NCBI RefSeq assembly: GCF_000004195.4
Contig: NC_030683.2
Location: 91,493,410 to 91,557,409 of the forward strand
Length of the DNA stretch: 64,000 bases
Direction: 5' to 3'
DNA from: Xenopus tropicalis
Taxonomy: Eukaryota > Chordata > Amphibia > Anura > Pipidae
The notes beneath the pieces are model-generated. The model was given only the letters and a program-made list of their open reading frames with translations, was not told the origin of the DNA and made no database searches. The first letter of the stretch is position 1. Every line of letters begins with the position of its first letter. Positions 46,600 to 64,000 of this stretch are shown here, one piece after another. Both the position numbers and the translations under genes were made by a program.

Positions 46600-49500
46600 A
46601 AAGAGAATAAGTTATATGTACTATTATCTATCATTGCTATAGGTTGGGACAAAGTATTTTCTATGCCGTTATTTTTTTAGCTTTTTTTTTTTTACTTTAT
46701 TTTAATGCAAAGAAAACAGCTAATTTGTGATTTAAGGTTGTAGTAGGTGATAATTTTGGTCTGAAGGTATAAGTACATCGATCCTTCTCTATTTCAGGAG
46801 ATGTGATTGACAAATCCAATTATGGTACAAATAACTGAGCTAAATGAAACAACAATTCTGCTGTATCTGTGTTTGTATGTTGGCATTTCTGAATAATAGA
46901 CTAGCTCATTACCTCACTGGTTACTTGGAGCAGTTGCTGGGGGCAGCATGAAGTCCAGTCAGTGTGAGACTAAAGTAAATGATTTTGCCATGGTTAATCC
47001 TGCACCCCTTTTGTTTTTCAGAAACAATGTTGTTATGGGGGTTCAGCCTGAAAGCCAGTGAGGGTAAGATTAAGTTGAATGCATATTTGCTCTCCCAGCT
47101 GCAGCAGGGTCACTCCTGCCAAGGCCAAAATTAGGGTTAGACATATATATAGGGTGCAAAAGTAGGAGTGAGCTGGGCACGTACCTCTTCTGCCTGTGTT
47201 CCCTCTTGTTCAGCTTTGTGTAACTACTTTTGTTTGACCTGCAGGGACCCTGAGGGAGCACAGCAACGCAAGTTCACCTTTGCGCATTTTTGCTCTTCCT
47301 TGCCACAACCTCCACTTGTTATCCCATAATCCCCCCACCGCTTGTAACTTTTGGGGGGCATTCAAAGATGGGGCGTTTGCTTTGGGCATGATGTATCTTT
47401 ATCTCTAATCATTTTATAATCTAAGAGGGGCCCAGCCTGGAAACCAGGGTGAGATTTGGCTTAACAAAATTAGGTACTCTCTGTTCCTGGCTAACTTGGA
47501 CACCAATGTTTTTGTTTTCTTGCAACCTTGTTATAAGGTAAGAGAGGCAAAGCTTGAAGTTTAATTGGCATTTTGGGTAAATTCTTATTTGCCACCCTGG
47601 GTACCCTACTATTCAATTTGAGATGCAATTCAGTTCAGAAAAACATATCTCACTGTATATCACTCTATTGAAGTTTAAAAAATTTTCTCCCCAAATTAAG
47701 TCTCGTCCGTAAATTTTCACCCAATGAGATAACTTTTTCTCACTGAACTGAATCTGGCCCATTATATGATGCAAACGGGCAATTAGGACTGTGTAAGCTG
47801 TTGTAGAACTTTGCAGTCCTTCTACAACAGAATGGTCACAGGCTTTCTGTCCCTGTTTTAGACCATTACTGTCCCTTAAACACAACAAGGACAGTTGAAA
47901 TAAGAAATTATGGCTATATTATTTGTTATAATAAACCATTATACAATATAGTCAAGGAGCTTTGAAGTCATAAAATATTTACACAGGTCATGGTGACTTT
48001 TATTATTCTTTCTTATTTTCAACAACATATACACTGTTACTTGTAACACATGATGGTAGCTTTGGACAAAGTAATTACAATATTAATTAGTAACAGTTTT
48101 TGTTTGAATTTCCATACTCTGAATAAATTCAATTAGCCTGTGACTTCAAGTTGACATATTTTCAAATTTATCTTCGTTAATGGTATTTTTTTAATAACAT
48201 TTAAATGCTGTGAGAACAAATAAAACTGCATAATATTGTCACAATACTTAGAATACTTTTATTCCCTGCATTAGACCATCCACAAACTAATAGGAACTAG
48301 TCATATGAAGCAATGAGGCGTGGAAAATAATAAACGATGATAAAATGTTTCTTTATGTAATGTTAGTGAATAAATATTAAATTCAGTCTTAGTAGAATAC
48401 AAATGAAGTGTCTTATAGGCAATTTGTAGCTAATGCAATTGGTCATGTTCTAGTGAAATTGCAAGGTTTATTTAAAACAAGAATTGTTCATAAGAGTAGA
48501 ACATTGACTATGAGATCATTCTGATTGCTTTGTTTAAAATCAAAATGATTTCAACCTTTTGTTTTTGTGTTGAAATGAAAAAAAAAATATTTTATTTATT
48601 TTATTATTTATGGTATTTGATTTATTTCATTTTTCAGTCACATTAGACCCAAAAGGGTCATTTGAAGGCTAATTATCAAGATTTGATTTCCCATTTATGA
48701 AAAGTTTTCTGAAAGGAATATTTTTTTTACATTTATTGACACATATAAAAAAATTGAGAAATATATCAAGTTAACAAACAGGTTTGACTGTTTGGGCAGC
48801 TAAATGCCATTCTATTTAATCCTAATCACACTTTTATCAGTCATTATCTCTTGGTAAAAATATCAACCAATGGTCTTTTCTCAATCTGTTTACCACTGAA
48901 TCCAATTTAAGCTGCATGATATGCAAGCCTGACATATACAGGTTACTGTTCAGCTAACATCTCTGTAACGATACACTGCACCTTTAGTTGATTCAAGAAG
49001 AATCTTTCAATTATTTCAGAATGGTTCACAAAGAAGACAAGTGAAAGGAATTTTGTTTAGAGGATACCCAATGAACTCCCTCAAGTCTGAGCAATGACCA
49101 GTGACATTCATGCACACCCTTCACACATAGGTGCAGGGCAGTTGAGGGGGTTGGCAGAGGTTGGCATTGGCAGCCTTGTGCGTACGTATCTCTTGATCTG
49201 GCTCTGGTGTTACCCATTCATTTGACAGGGAGTAAGGCTTTCTCCCTAATGTACTACAGTGGGCAAAACACAGCATATGCTTTAGTCTTCAACTTTCCAA
49301 AAACAAATTACGTTTTTTTTTTTTACTAGTGCTTATTACAGCATATGTTCTATGTATCCTGATTAGGATTAGTCTACCACTTTCATCTTCCCCCTTACAC
49401 CTTTCATTGCCAACAGACACTAGTTATTTATTCATACCCACCAATGAACCAATGAGAGACCTTCATGTTTCTGGTTGCTATAATTTGCTTTTAACACCCA

Positions 49501-52500
49501 GTAATTACCTAATAAGCAATGAAGGTACTAAATAGCTTCCATTGGCTGATAATTAGGCTTACACACTAGGTTAAATAATAGTACAAAAAATAAAGGATTT
49601 CACTCAGTCTAGTCCAAAATTATTGTGTATAAAAACACTGAAATATATAAGCAAAGAATGTTGAGTTCCGCACCATTTCCCAAAGGTTTGTATCTGTAGG
49701 TGTGTAATCATGCAGATGGTTGGGATAAATGACTATATTATCTTTATAACCTTTAGTGGGCCACTAACAAACATAAAGTGCATTGCAATCCCCTCTATGA
49801 ACGCAACAGTAGTGATACATAATGCATTTCCTAATTAGTATATTAGTATATTGTACCCATCACTGCCAATGATCTGCCTCTATATTGTTAGAACAAATTT
49901 AGCACAATAACATAATGCATACGCACTAATGCTAGGGACTTCCCAGGTCACTTTACAATAAAATATTTAGTTGGCAGAGAGAGTATGCACTTGCCAGGAG
50001 TGTTCATGATACCCTCCTACTGAGAATTGTACCATCACATGCCATGTTCATCAGGCCCACAGTTAGAGAAGAGGGGGCTTGGGCACAAGTGAGTGAAAAT
50101 GACAGCTAATCTTGATGTCAAACCTGTGGACCTCATCTGTATTTGGATTATAACTTCTAGCACTCTATCTTGCTATCTAGCGCGGTGCTACAGGACTTCA
50201 GTTTGGACTACCATGATGTACTATTGCAATATGTATTACTGCATTATTTGTACTTTTATCTTTGACCCCACTGAGGCTTCTCTAATTCTGGGGGGGTCAG
50301 AACTAATACCTTCTGCCGTATTATACTTTTGGCCCTGAGTGCAATTATGGCTTACATCCTTCATAATCCTTAGTAATGCTATCACTTGTAATCTACTGCA
50401 TATCATAATTCCTCTCTGTTGTTAGAGAACTACATGCTAAATCACAAGATCATTGATGGTAACATGGTATTAAAATGAAACAAATTATAAAGGGCAGGTA
50501 TTAGCTTAACATGGTACATCAGTTCATTAAATTAACATATAGATATAAAACATTTGGAAACTGGCTTTAATTATTTGCCATTAGACTGTTCACCCTGAAT
50601 TAACTCTTCTTCCCTTTCACTGTGGAAAATTCAGCTGTGAATATGTCACCTTGAGGTAGGAAAATGCCAAAATTGCAGTCACTATATTTTCACTTATCAA
50701 ATTGTAAAAAAAAAGTGATAGAAATTTGCTTACAAAGGATTCAGTTATATAAGTCAGGGAGAATACTTTGTTGCTTTAATTTAAGTATTATTTTGCAGAC
50801 ATATGCATGTATCTATTCCAAGGTAGCCATAGGCATACAAAAGAAACTCGGCTCCCAAACCCCCATGAATTCTCTAATGTTAACAATGTAAATATTCTGG
50901 GATTTTGAAGAGACTCCTCAGTAATGACATACCTTTTTGCAATTCATGCAGAATTTTTCATTTACAACTTCTTCATTCCAGTCTGTAAAGATAGAACGTC
51001 AAGGTTAAAGAGAAGTAGCCGATTTGGTTTGGTGGATACTCTGTGAATATCCTCCGCTCTGACTAGTGACTAGTGATATAGTTCCACACCCTACCGACAA
51101 CTAGTGCAGCCCTGTAATTAGCTGTAATTAGGAAAATACAGCACAAATGTTATGGATTAGATGAGACATAAAGCAGGCCCTAACTGATATAACAATTACA
51201 AAACTAATAGAAGGGCTAGGGAAATTATTTTTCATATGACAATGTTTGGCTGATGTTAGAAAATGTATCTATTTTATAATAAAACTGAAATAGCATTGCT
51301 TATTGGAGAAGGAAGTTTCAAGTTTTATTGTCATATACAAATAACAACGAAGCATCATTACCGTAATGAAATTCTTTTGGCCCGTGTTCCCCCAAAATTT
51401 ACATAGACAAAAAAGAAATACAAATATTAAATATAATACATATAATAATAAAAGGAAAGGCTAATAAAATAATAAAATAATAAAGTAATAAAATAATAAA
51501 AGGAAAGACTAAGGAAAGATGCAGGCATACCTTCAGTTCTCTCAATAGTGCCCTTAAGTCTCCCGGTAGTTCACCTGTTCAGATGATCAGAAGCCAAACA
51601 GGAAGAAAAAACGCTGAGCTGTGTAAAGAAAGTTCCCATAATGCCTCACTCCTGCACCGAGACCCAGACTGATGTACATGCTCAATGTGTAAGACTATGA
51701 GGAAGCTTCCTGCTGATTGGCTCAGATCCACATTCCTAAGGGGGGGAGTGAGTTCTTAGCATTCTTGAGGGAGGGGGGAGCAGGAGAGAAGAGAGAGGAG
51801 AGATCGGTGTGTCTCTGGCAGAGGAAAACAGAGACAACAAATCTTTTGACAGAGAACTCAGTGCAGCGTTTCTGTGAGTGCTTATGGCTGTATTTACATA
51901 GACCTTTCTGATAAAGCTTACTTAATTTTTACCTTTCTTTCTCCTTTAAAAGGCAAGCATGAAATCTTTAACCTATTTTCTGGTACCATACTACCCCATA
52001 AGACCTGAACATTCTGTAGAGTGTATCAATGCCAGGCTCTGTTTTTTGAAGAACCCTCTGTGCTACATCTAGAGGCCTCCTAGTCACACTTGGGCTACAG
52101 ATGACATTTGGTCTGCTACCAGGTTCTTGATGACAAGGTGCTGTAGCTCCCTGCATTTTACTACAAGATTCAGGCCTACCCCTTAAGTACCCATTTTACT
52201 TAATGGCCTCCTTAGTATGGTAAGGTTACATTTTATCTATGCAGGGACTGATTTTGAATTTTGGTATCACATATGTCAGGATTCCAGATTCTTCTCTCTG
52301 TAATATTGGTGCCTTAGTCAGTCAACACCCTTTGGTTCCACCTTTCACTGTTTTAGGGCTAAAGGTGACCAAGAACAGCTCCCATTATGTGGCTTCAGAC
52401 CCACCCCACTCAGTCTAGTTTTTTAAAGTGCATATTTATTTACATCCCCCAACCATATTGACACAGCAAAAAACAAAGCACAATGCTTGTACTAAATGAG

Positions 52501-53450
52501 GCCACAACTTTATTAGACACAACACAACACAATGCCACTTCATTGCATTTGTACAAATGTATTGCTCAAGAGGTTTAAACCTGATGCTTTAAGCCATCCT
52601 GTGACATAACCTGGTCTGTTTCGATATTCTTTCAATTACTTTTCTTAATTTGTGTACAATGGAATCTTCACTCTGTAAAATGTGCTAAATCAGTGACTTA
52701 GGGCAATGCTATTTTGGACACTTTTTATTATTTTTAGTTTTAATCCTGTAGGCTAGTCTTCTCACAAACACCAGTGGTACCCATGTATTTGGGGGGCCCT
52801 TGGCATTAGAATCTTCGTTGGACCCCAAGATACTCTTGTCTGACACTGCCTGACTATGCAAGATGATATTGAGGGCAACTGTTGCCAGAGCAGGGGGCTC
52901 ATAGCTCAGAACCCACTCCTAAGTAACATGCAAAATTTGGACCAGGGCCACATCTTTTGACCCAAAACTATACTTATTATTTATAATTATTATATTTATG
53001 TCCACTCAAAAGATATAATGAAAGAAAATGTAATTCTAAGTTACTTTCCAGTTTCCATTATTAAAAATGTTCTTTGGTTTTTAGAGTTATTTGTTATCTA
53101 TGTTGTTATTAAAGCAGTATCAGTCTAGTTGTTTATATTCTCTGATTCTGACTCCTGACTCGATATAGCAAAAACCAGCTGGATAACTGGCCTTGTTTTA
53201 AGAGTCAGAACCAGGGTGGAGAACAGAATGGCATAATTGAATGCTGCTTTCAATGGCATTTACAAATAACCTTATAACCATTTAAATGTCTTTGATTTAC
53301 CTCAGTGCTGTCAAGTGGTTTTCATGGCTTCCAACCTCAGCTAAACCTTCCCAAACTTTTATATATGAGATTATTTTGAAAGGCATATTTACAAATTTGT
53401 ATCTTGGTTTAGTTTTAACCATTCCTGTTTTCTTAGCTCTTGCTATAACA
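46600..53450. other. Intergenic spacer upstream of the TMEM26-like gene
   Basis: AT-rich with no recognisable coding exon. A non-coding first exon of the TMEM26-like gene is expected here from the strong acceptor at 46590 but was not located. 48000-49000 and 49200-51300 show no repeat that I can name. Confidence 0.5.
51452..51949 (+). mobile_element. T2-type MITE, copy B of a trio, disrupted left end
   Basis: The right end TTTCTCCTTTAA is intact (TTAA 51946-51949). The left end is replaced by a short AATAATAAA-type tandem expansion (51452-51500) with a duplicated AAAGGAAAG start. Confidence 0.8.
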
Positions 53451-53452
53451 CA

Positions 53453-54559
53453 GAGGGGCTGATTCACTAAAGTGCGAAATAACGTGCGCTATTTTTAGCG
53501 TGCGGTAAAAATTTTATCGCGTCTTAATTTTCGCGACTTTTCGCACGATTCACTAAAAGCATACTTGCGCTATTTTACGCGCAATATCGCATGCGTTACT
53601 TAACTCGGGAAGACTATTTCAATGCGGTATTTGCCGGTACATGCGCTAAATAGCGCTCGCGTTTAGTCGCCGGATATAAATAGTAGCTTTAAATAGTGTA
53701 TATAAATTGTTGCCGCATATAAATAGTGTATATAAATATGAGCCACATATAAATGATAGCATATAAATAGTAGATGCTTATAAATAGTAGCCACTAGTGA
53801 TGAGCAAATGTGTTCTGGTTATCTTTGGTGAAAAATTAGCAAATCTTTTGAAAGATCCACGAAACGGCAAAAATGTTGTGCGGGCAAAAAAATTGTTGCC
53901 CGCAACTAATATTTTTTGACGCCTGTGTAAATTTTTGGACGTGCGGTGAATTTTTGCATGGCAAATTTTTTCATGCGTTTTGCCATTGGCAGATTGTTTT
54001 GCGAAACGCATGAAAAAATTTGCCGCTGAAAAATTCGCCGCACGTCCAAAAATTCGCTGCGAATCCATGCCTGGCGAAACATTTCATCACTTGTAGCCGA
54101 ATATAAATAGTCGTGCGAATAAACGCACGCCATGTTAGCCATACACGCTAATACTTGCGGAAAATGACTGTATTAAAAATGACCATTTCCCTGCAAACTG
54201 GAGGCTGCATCACTCTAGGGGAAATACATACTTGAATAAATAGCACTGCAAAGTCCATATTTTATTGCCAAAAGCTTATTTACTGTACTTTTCTATAATT
54301 ATCGCCTGCCTGAAGTAGGTGTTAATTTTCGCATTGCCTAATGCGATATTTAGCGCGCCTTACTGTTTGTGAATCATGCGATCGTATTCTTTTCTGTGCG
54401 CTATTTAACGCATGCGGTCGTGCGAAAAATAATGCATGCGATATGGCGACTTATCGCACGCGATAATACTATGGTGATTAATTAATCGCTAATTATCGCG
54501 TCTAATTTAACGCAAAAAAGCATGCGATACATTTTATCTCACTTTAGTGAATCAGGCCC
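53453..54559. mobile_element. CpG-rich inverted-repeat MITE with a nested element
   Basis: The ends GGGGCTGATTCACTAAAGT and ACTTTAGTGAATCAGGCCC are inverted repeats. CG-rich arms contain many GCGCTATTT, ATCGC and CGCATGCG motifs, against AT-rich surroundings. The middle includes ATATAAATAGTA-type tandem repeats (about 53675-53795) and a second foldback at 53794-54094. Confidence 0.8.
53794..54094. mobile_element. Foldback MITE nested in 53453-54559
   Basis: CTAGTGATGAGCAAATG at the left and CATTTCATCACTTG at the right, with arms containing TTTTTGGACGTGCGG and CCGCACGTCCAAAAA. It forms a long CpG-containing hairpin. Confidence 0.8.
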
Positions 54560-55681
54560 AGAGTTCGGAGATCTTGAACTCTTATTTAAATCAAGTAATT
54601 GATCTGATTCTTCGACATTCAATGAATTCCAAGTATGCAATGTAATGGTTTTTACAGAGCAACTGGCTATTGGAGGGCATACGCAAAGATATATGCAAAG
54701 ATATTAGTCTTAGTCTTCCCCAGCAGCAATATTGTACAAATGGGCAACATTACTGAGAGTGATCTCGCAATATGGCTGCTTTTGGGTCCATTTTTATTTA
54801 AATTTTATATAAAGCTGGTCTCACACAAAGAAAGATGTTGGGCAAATGAGAAACGGCTGACCATATGTAGAGCTCTTGGCCATCCAGTCTGAGCTACCAA
54901 TAATTATTAGGTAGAATCAAAGTCATGTGTTCAGGACTAATGCTCCTCTTAGAGCAGATCCTCATTGGGGTATAACTAGTTACAGCAACCTAAACATTAC
55001 CACTGCATAGTTTGGTCCTGGGGTTGGATGTTCAGATCACAACTAGGTGTGGGAAAACTGTATTTTCTGCACACAGTTACTTTACCCTGAAAATGAGTGT
55101 AACTAAAAGAATACTTCATGATCCAACTATGCCTTCCTAAAGCTTTGCTAAATATACAGGGATCTAAAACTAATCTTTTTCAAAGCAGTTAGAAAAATGT
55201 GAAGATGGTTCCATTCCATATATAACAGAATTTTCAGTGAATCATTCACCCACAAATCTTCAAAAGCACTTAATAGTACAAAAACATGCTGAGAACAAAT
55301 TCCCCGGGATTATTAAAAGCTGGGGTAGCAAACTCAAGGATCATCTAATTGTTGTGTAAAATTACTCTTAACTGTGCACTTAAAGGCTTATTCTACTAGA
55401 TAGGAGTTATTGTGCTTCAGAGCTCGAGTGGGAACATTTTGTTATATAAGGTATGCTGTTTATCACAAAGGCAACATCTGGGAATTGAAAACAAACAGAA
55501 AGCAGTGCATCTCAGGAATGCTGAAATTTAATATTTGGGGCTCATTACATGCCCTAACTTTTTTACCCTTCTAGGATATATAAATATATTTGCAGTTTTG
55601 TAGTTGCTTAAACCAAATTATTTCCCTTTGTGTTCAGTTTCCACAGGGTCAGACTGGGTGCAACTGAGACACTCTTTTGAA

Positions 55682-62166
<6,485 letters not shown>

Positions 62167-62446
62167 CTGTAAAGGACAGAGCCCGGCCAGTAACAAGCCC
62201 ATTCAATTATTGATAATGGGCAATACATTCTCAGCTTCAGCACATTAAAACTGACGTGTTAAATAGATGTTCACTCTATGAGGTGTGCAGTAGATTCGAC
62301 TTCAAATGCAAGCATTAGGGAAAATCTTCAAAAATAATCAGTTGCTTTGAGCATTTTATTATATACGAACACAGTGGCAATTGCCAAAAAGAAAATATAA
62401 ACATACATGAAGTTGCCTATTTGATGGTATGACAACAATTATATTG

Positions 62447-62699
62447 TTAAGGGCTGTGACACATGGGGAGATTAGTCACGGGCGACTAATCTCCCCGAAA
62501 TGCCATCCAACCGGCTAAAATGTAAATCGCCAGAGGGATGGCATATGCGGTGGCGCAATTTGCCAAAGTAGCAGAAGTATGCCATCCCACCGGCGATTTA
62601 CATTCTAGCTGGTGGGATGACATTTCGGGAGATTAGTCGCCCGCGACAAGGAAGATTTGTCACACGGCGACTAATCTCCCTGTATGTCACAGCCCTTAA
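62447..62699. mobile_element. TTAA-flanked foldback MITE (GGGCTGTGACA ends)
   Basis: TTAA at 62447-62450 and 62696-62699, termini GGGCTGTGACACATGGGGAG and complementary TGTATGTCACAGCCC. The arms contain GATTAGTCGCC motifs. It lies in the gabrd intron upstream of the Cys-loop exon. Confidence 0.85.
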
Positions 62700-64000
62700 A
62701 GTCATAGTACCTGTGTAATTTTCTGTTGTGTTAATTCAGATTTCTTAAAGGGGACATATAGGGGAAATTTATAACAGTGTTATTATAAGTACTTTTATCA
62801 TTTACATTTGCTATTTTTTTAGATTTCAAGATATTATAAGTTCCAGACTTATAAATCTTACTACTCATTTTATAAAATGTATCCTGAATGCCCTCTGCAG
62901 TTTGACCTAGGCAATAGCCAGGCAGAACTACAAAAGAAAAGGCAGCTGGGAAACTGATCAGCATACTGCCCTGGCTGTGCTTTAAAAAACAGTGGTTGTG
63001 GCTCAGTCTCAAGGGTATGCAGTATAACTGGAAATTTTAAGATGATCCTGGGCCTCTATCACAGAATTCCTACAACTCTTCCTATTAAAGAGAGGTAGTG
63101 GGCTATTTTTTCCTGCAATGAGTTACACGTGACACCACTCTTATTATAGGTACTTGCGTCATAATGCGCTCCTTACACGTTCATGTAGTTGTGCTCTGTG
63201 CTACTCAGTTCTCCCTGCCTTCCTTTCTGAATCAAGTGCTGCGCCTATTGATGCAGGGGAACCCTGGAGATACTGTCACCTCCTATCCACGTTGTAGCTC
63301 CACGTTGTAGTTCCCTTCATGCCTTGTGTCAATTGGCACAGCACACCTGCACCTAAAGAACTGGGCACAGACGTCATATGCTAGGCAAACACTGGAAAAG
63401 ACCCTTAATAGATTTCCACACAATCACATCTGATTTGCAATAAAATATGCGTGCAGATCTGTTTTCAGCTGCATCAGATGCAATGCATGATTGCACCCAC
63501 AATTACACTTGCATACTGGGAAAAAATGCTACAGTGTGGGAAAAAACATGGAGATTGCACTCAAAATTGCACTTTGCCCACTGTATCTGCGGATGTAAAG
63601 AAGCCCTAACATCTTTTTCTGTTTTTCCTTGCCGTTGCCTGGTCCAACCAGCAGAGGGAGCTGAGGACACATTTGATAATATTATTAGGGTAAGAACTGC
63701 CAATATCTTAATATACAGTATAAATATTTAAAAAAACTAATGTAAATTGAAAAAGTGCATTCTAAACAATTTCATATTCAATTGTAAATTACCCTATATG
63801 ACTATGTAGGGTAAATTTACAGATTTTAACATTTCAGTAGCTTTGTTTGCTCTTATCTTTTCCACTGTCATAAATGAATTGGGGACATATATCCTTCCCA
63901 AGTAAATGTAAATAAGTCTTTCAGATAAAGGGTAATTGTAAGGACAAAGACACACAAAGCTACTTAGTAGCAGCTACTGTACTTGTCATGGCTACTAAAT
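62700..64000. other. gabrd intron, right edge of window
   Basis: No exon encoding the preceding ligand-binding segment was seen on the minus strand. A TTAAAGGGGACATATAGGGG start at about 62747 suggests a partial T2-type repeat. 63310-63600 shares CACCTGCACC...CTTTAGG/AAAGAACTGGGCACAG-type phrases with 42965-43230. Confidence 0.5.

Noticed and set aside
53778..54142. Minus-strand frames of 96 and 78 codons
   Set aside because: They are read through the nested foldback MITE at 53794-54094.
53453..54559. CpG-rich stretch as a second CpG-island promoter
   Set aside because: The CpGs lie in inverted-repeat arms of a MITE, and no exon or splice donor follows.
55527..55532. Minus-strand ATTAAA as the gabrd polyadenylation signal
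   Set aside because: A lone variant hexamer in AT-rich DNA is weak evidence; the 3' end was left open.
62167..64000. Search for the preceding gabrd exon
   Set aside because: No minus-strand segment resembling the WLPDTFIVNAK region was seen; it probably lies beyond 64000.

Overview
This is vertebrate nuclear DNA, most likely from a clawed frog (Xenopus). Genes are sparse, split into short exons by long introns, and all lie on the minus strand. The spacers are packed with short inverted-repeat elements flanked by TTAA (T2-MITE type), hAT-type elements with 8-bp target duplications, a Tc1/mariner element, and L2/CR1 and Penelope-like retroelement remnants. That repeat mix is typical of Xenopus. 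No operons, CRISPR arrays, rRNA or tRNA genes were seen.

Three genes are supported. (1) gabrd, the GABA-A receptor delta subunit: its last five coding exons (83, 138, 156, 212 and 300 bp) lie between 62166 and 55682 and splice together in frame. The upstream exons are beyond the right edge. (2) A TMEM26-family membrane protein gene: three coding exons between 46571 and 38938 join to a 292-residue protein. (3) The 5' end of prkcz (atypical protein kinase C zeta): a CpG-rich 5' region with a probable non-coding first exon near 21133-21520, then an exon at 16070-16251 carrying the start codon and the first 22 codons. No later prkcz exon was recognised between 1 and 16069, so the rest probably lies beyond the left edge. 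GABRD followed by PRKCZ on the same strand is also the human order on chromosome 1p36. The TMEM26-like gene between them is not part of that human interval.

Layout: 1-16069 is prkcz intron with many repeats, including an intact Tc1/mariner transposon (6207-7791) and a perfect 176-bp palindrome (2917-3092). 16070-21550 is the prkcz 5' region. 21550-38900 is intergenic and repeat-rich. 38938-46590 is the TMEM26-like gene. 46600-55680 is intergenic and includes a nested CpG-rich foldback element. 55682-62166 is the 3' half of gabrd, with a decayed Penelope-like element in one intron. 62167-64000 is upstream gabrd intron.

The genes do not form a pathway cluster; their interest is conserved synteny. 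Gene names rest on remembered family sequences, and the splice sites on reading frame and GT-AG signals. I found no convincing new biological system. The most unusual items are the perfect palindrome, the twin hAT elements carrying the same five-unit minisatellite, the multiply nested MITEs, a foldback MITE 14 nt from a splice donor, and the overlapping upstream ORFs before prkcz.
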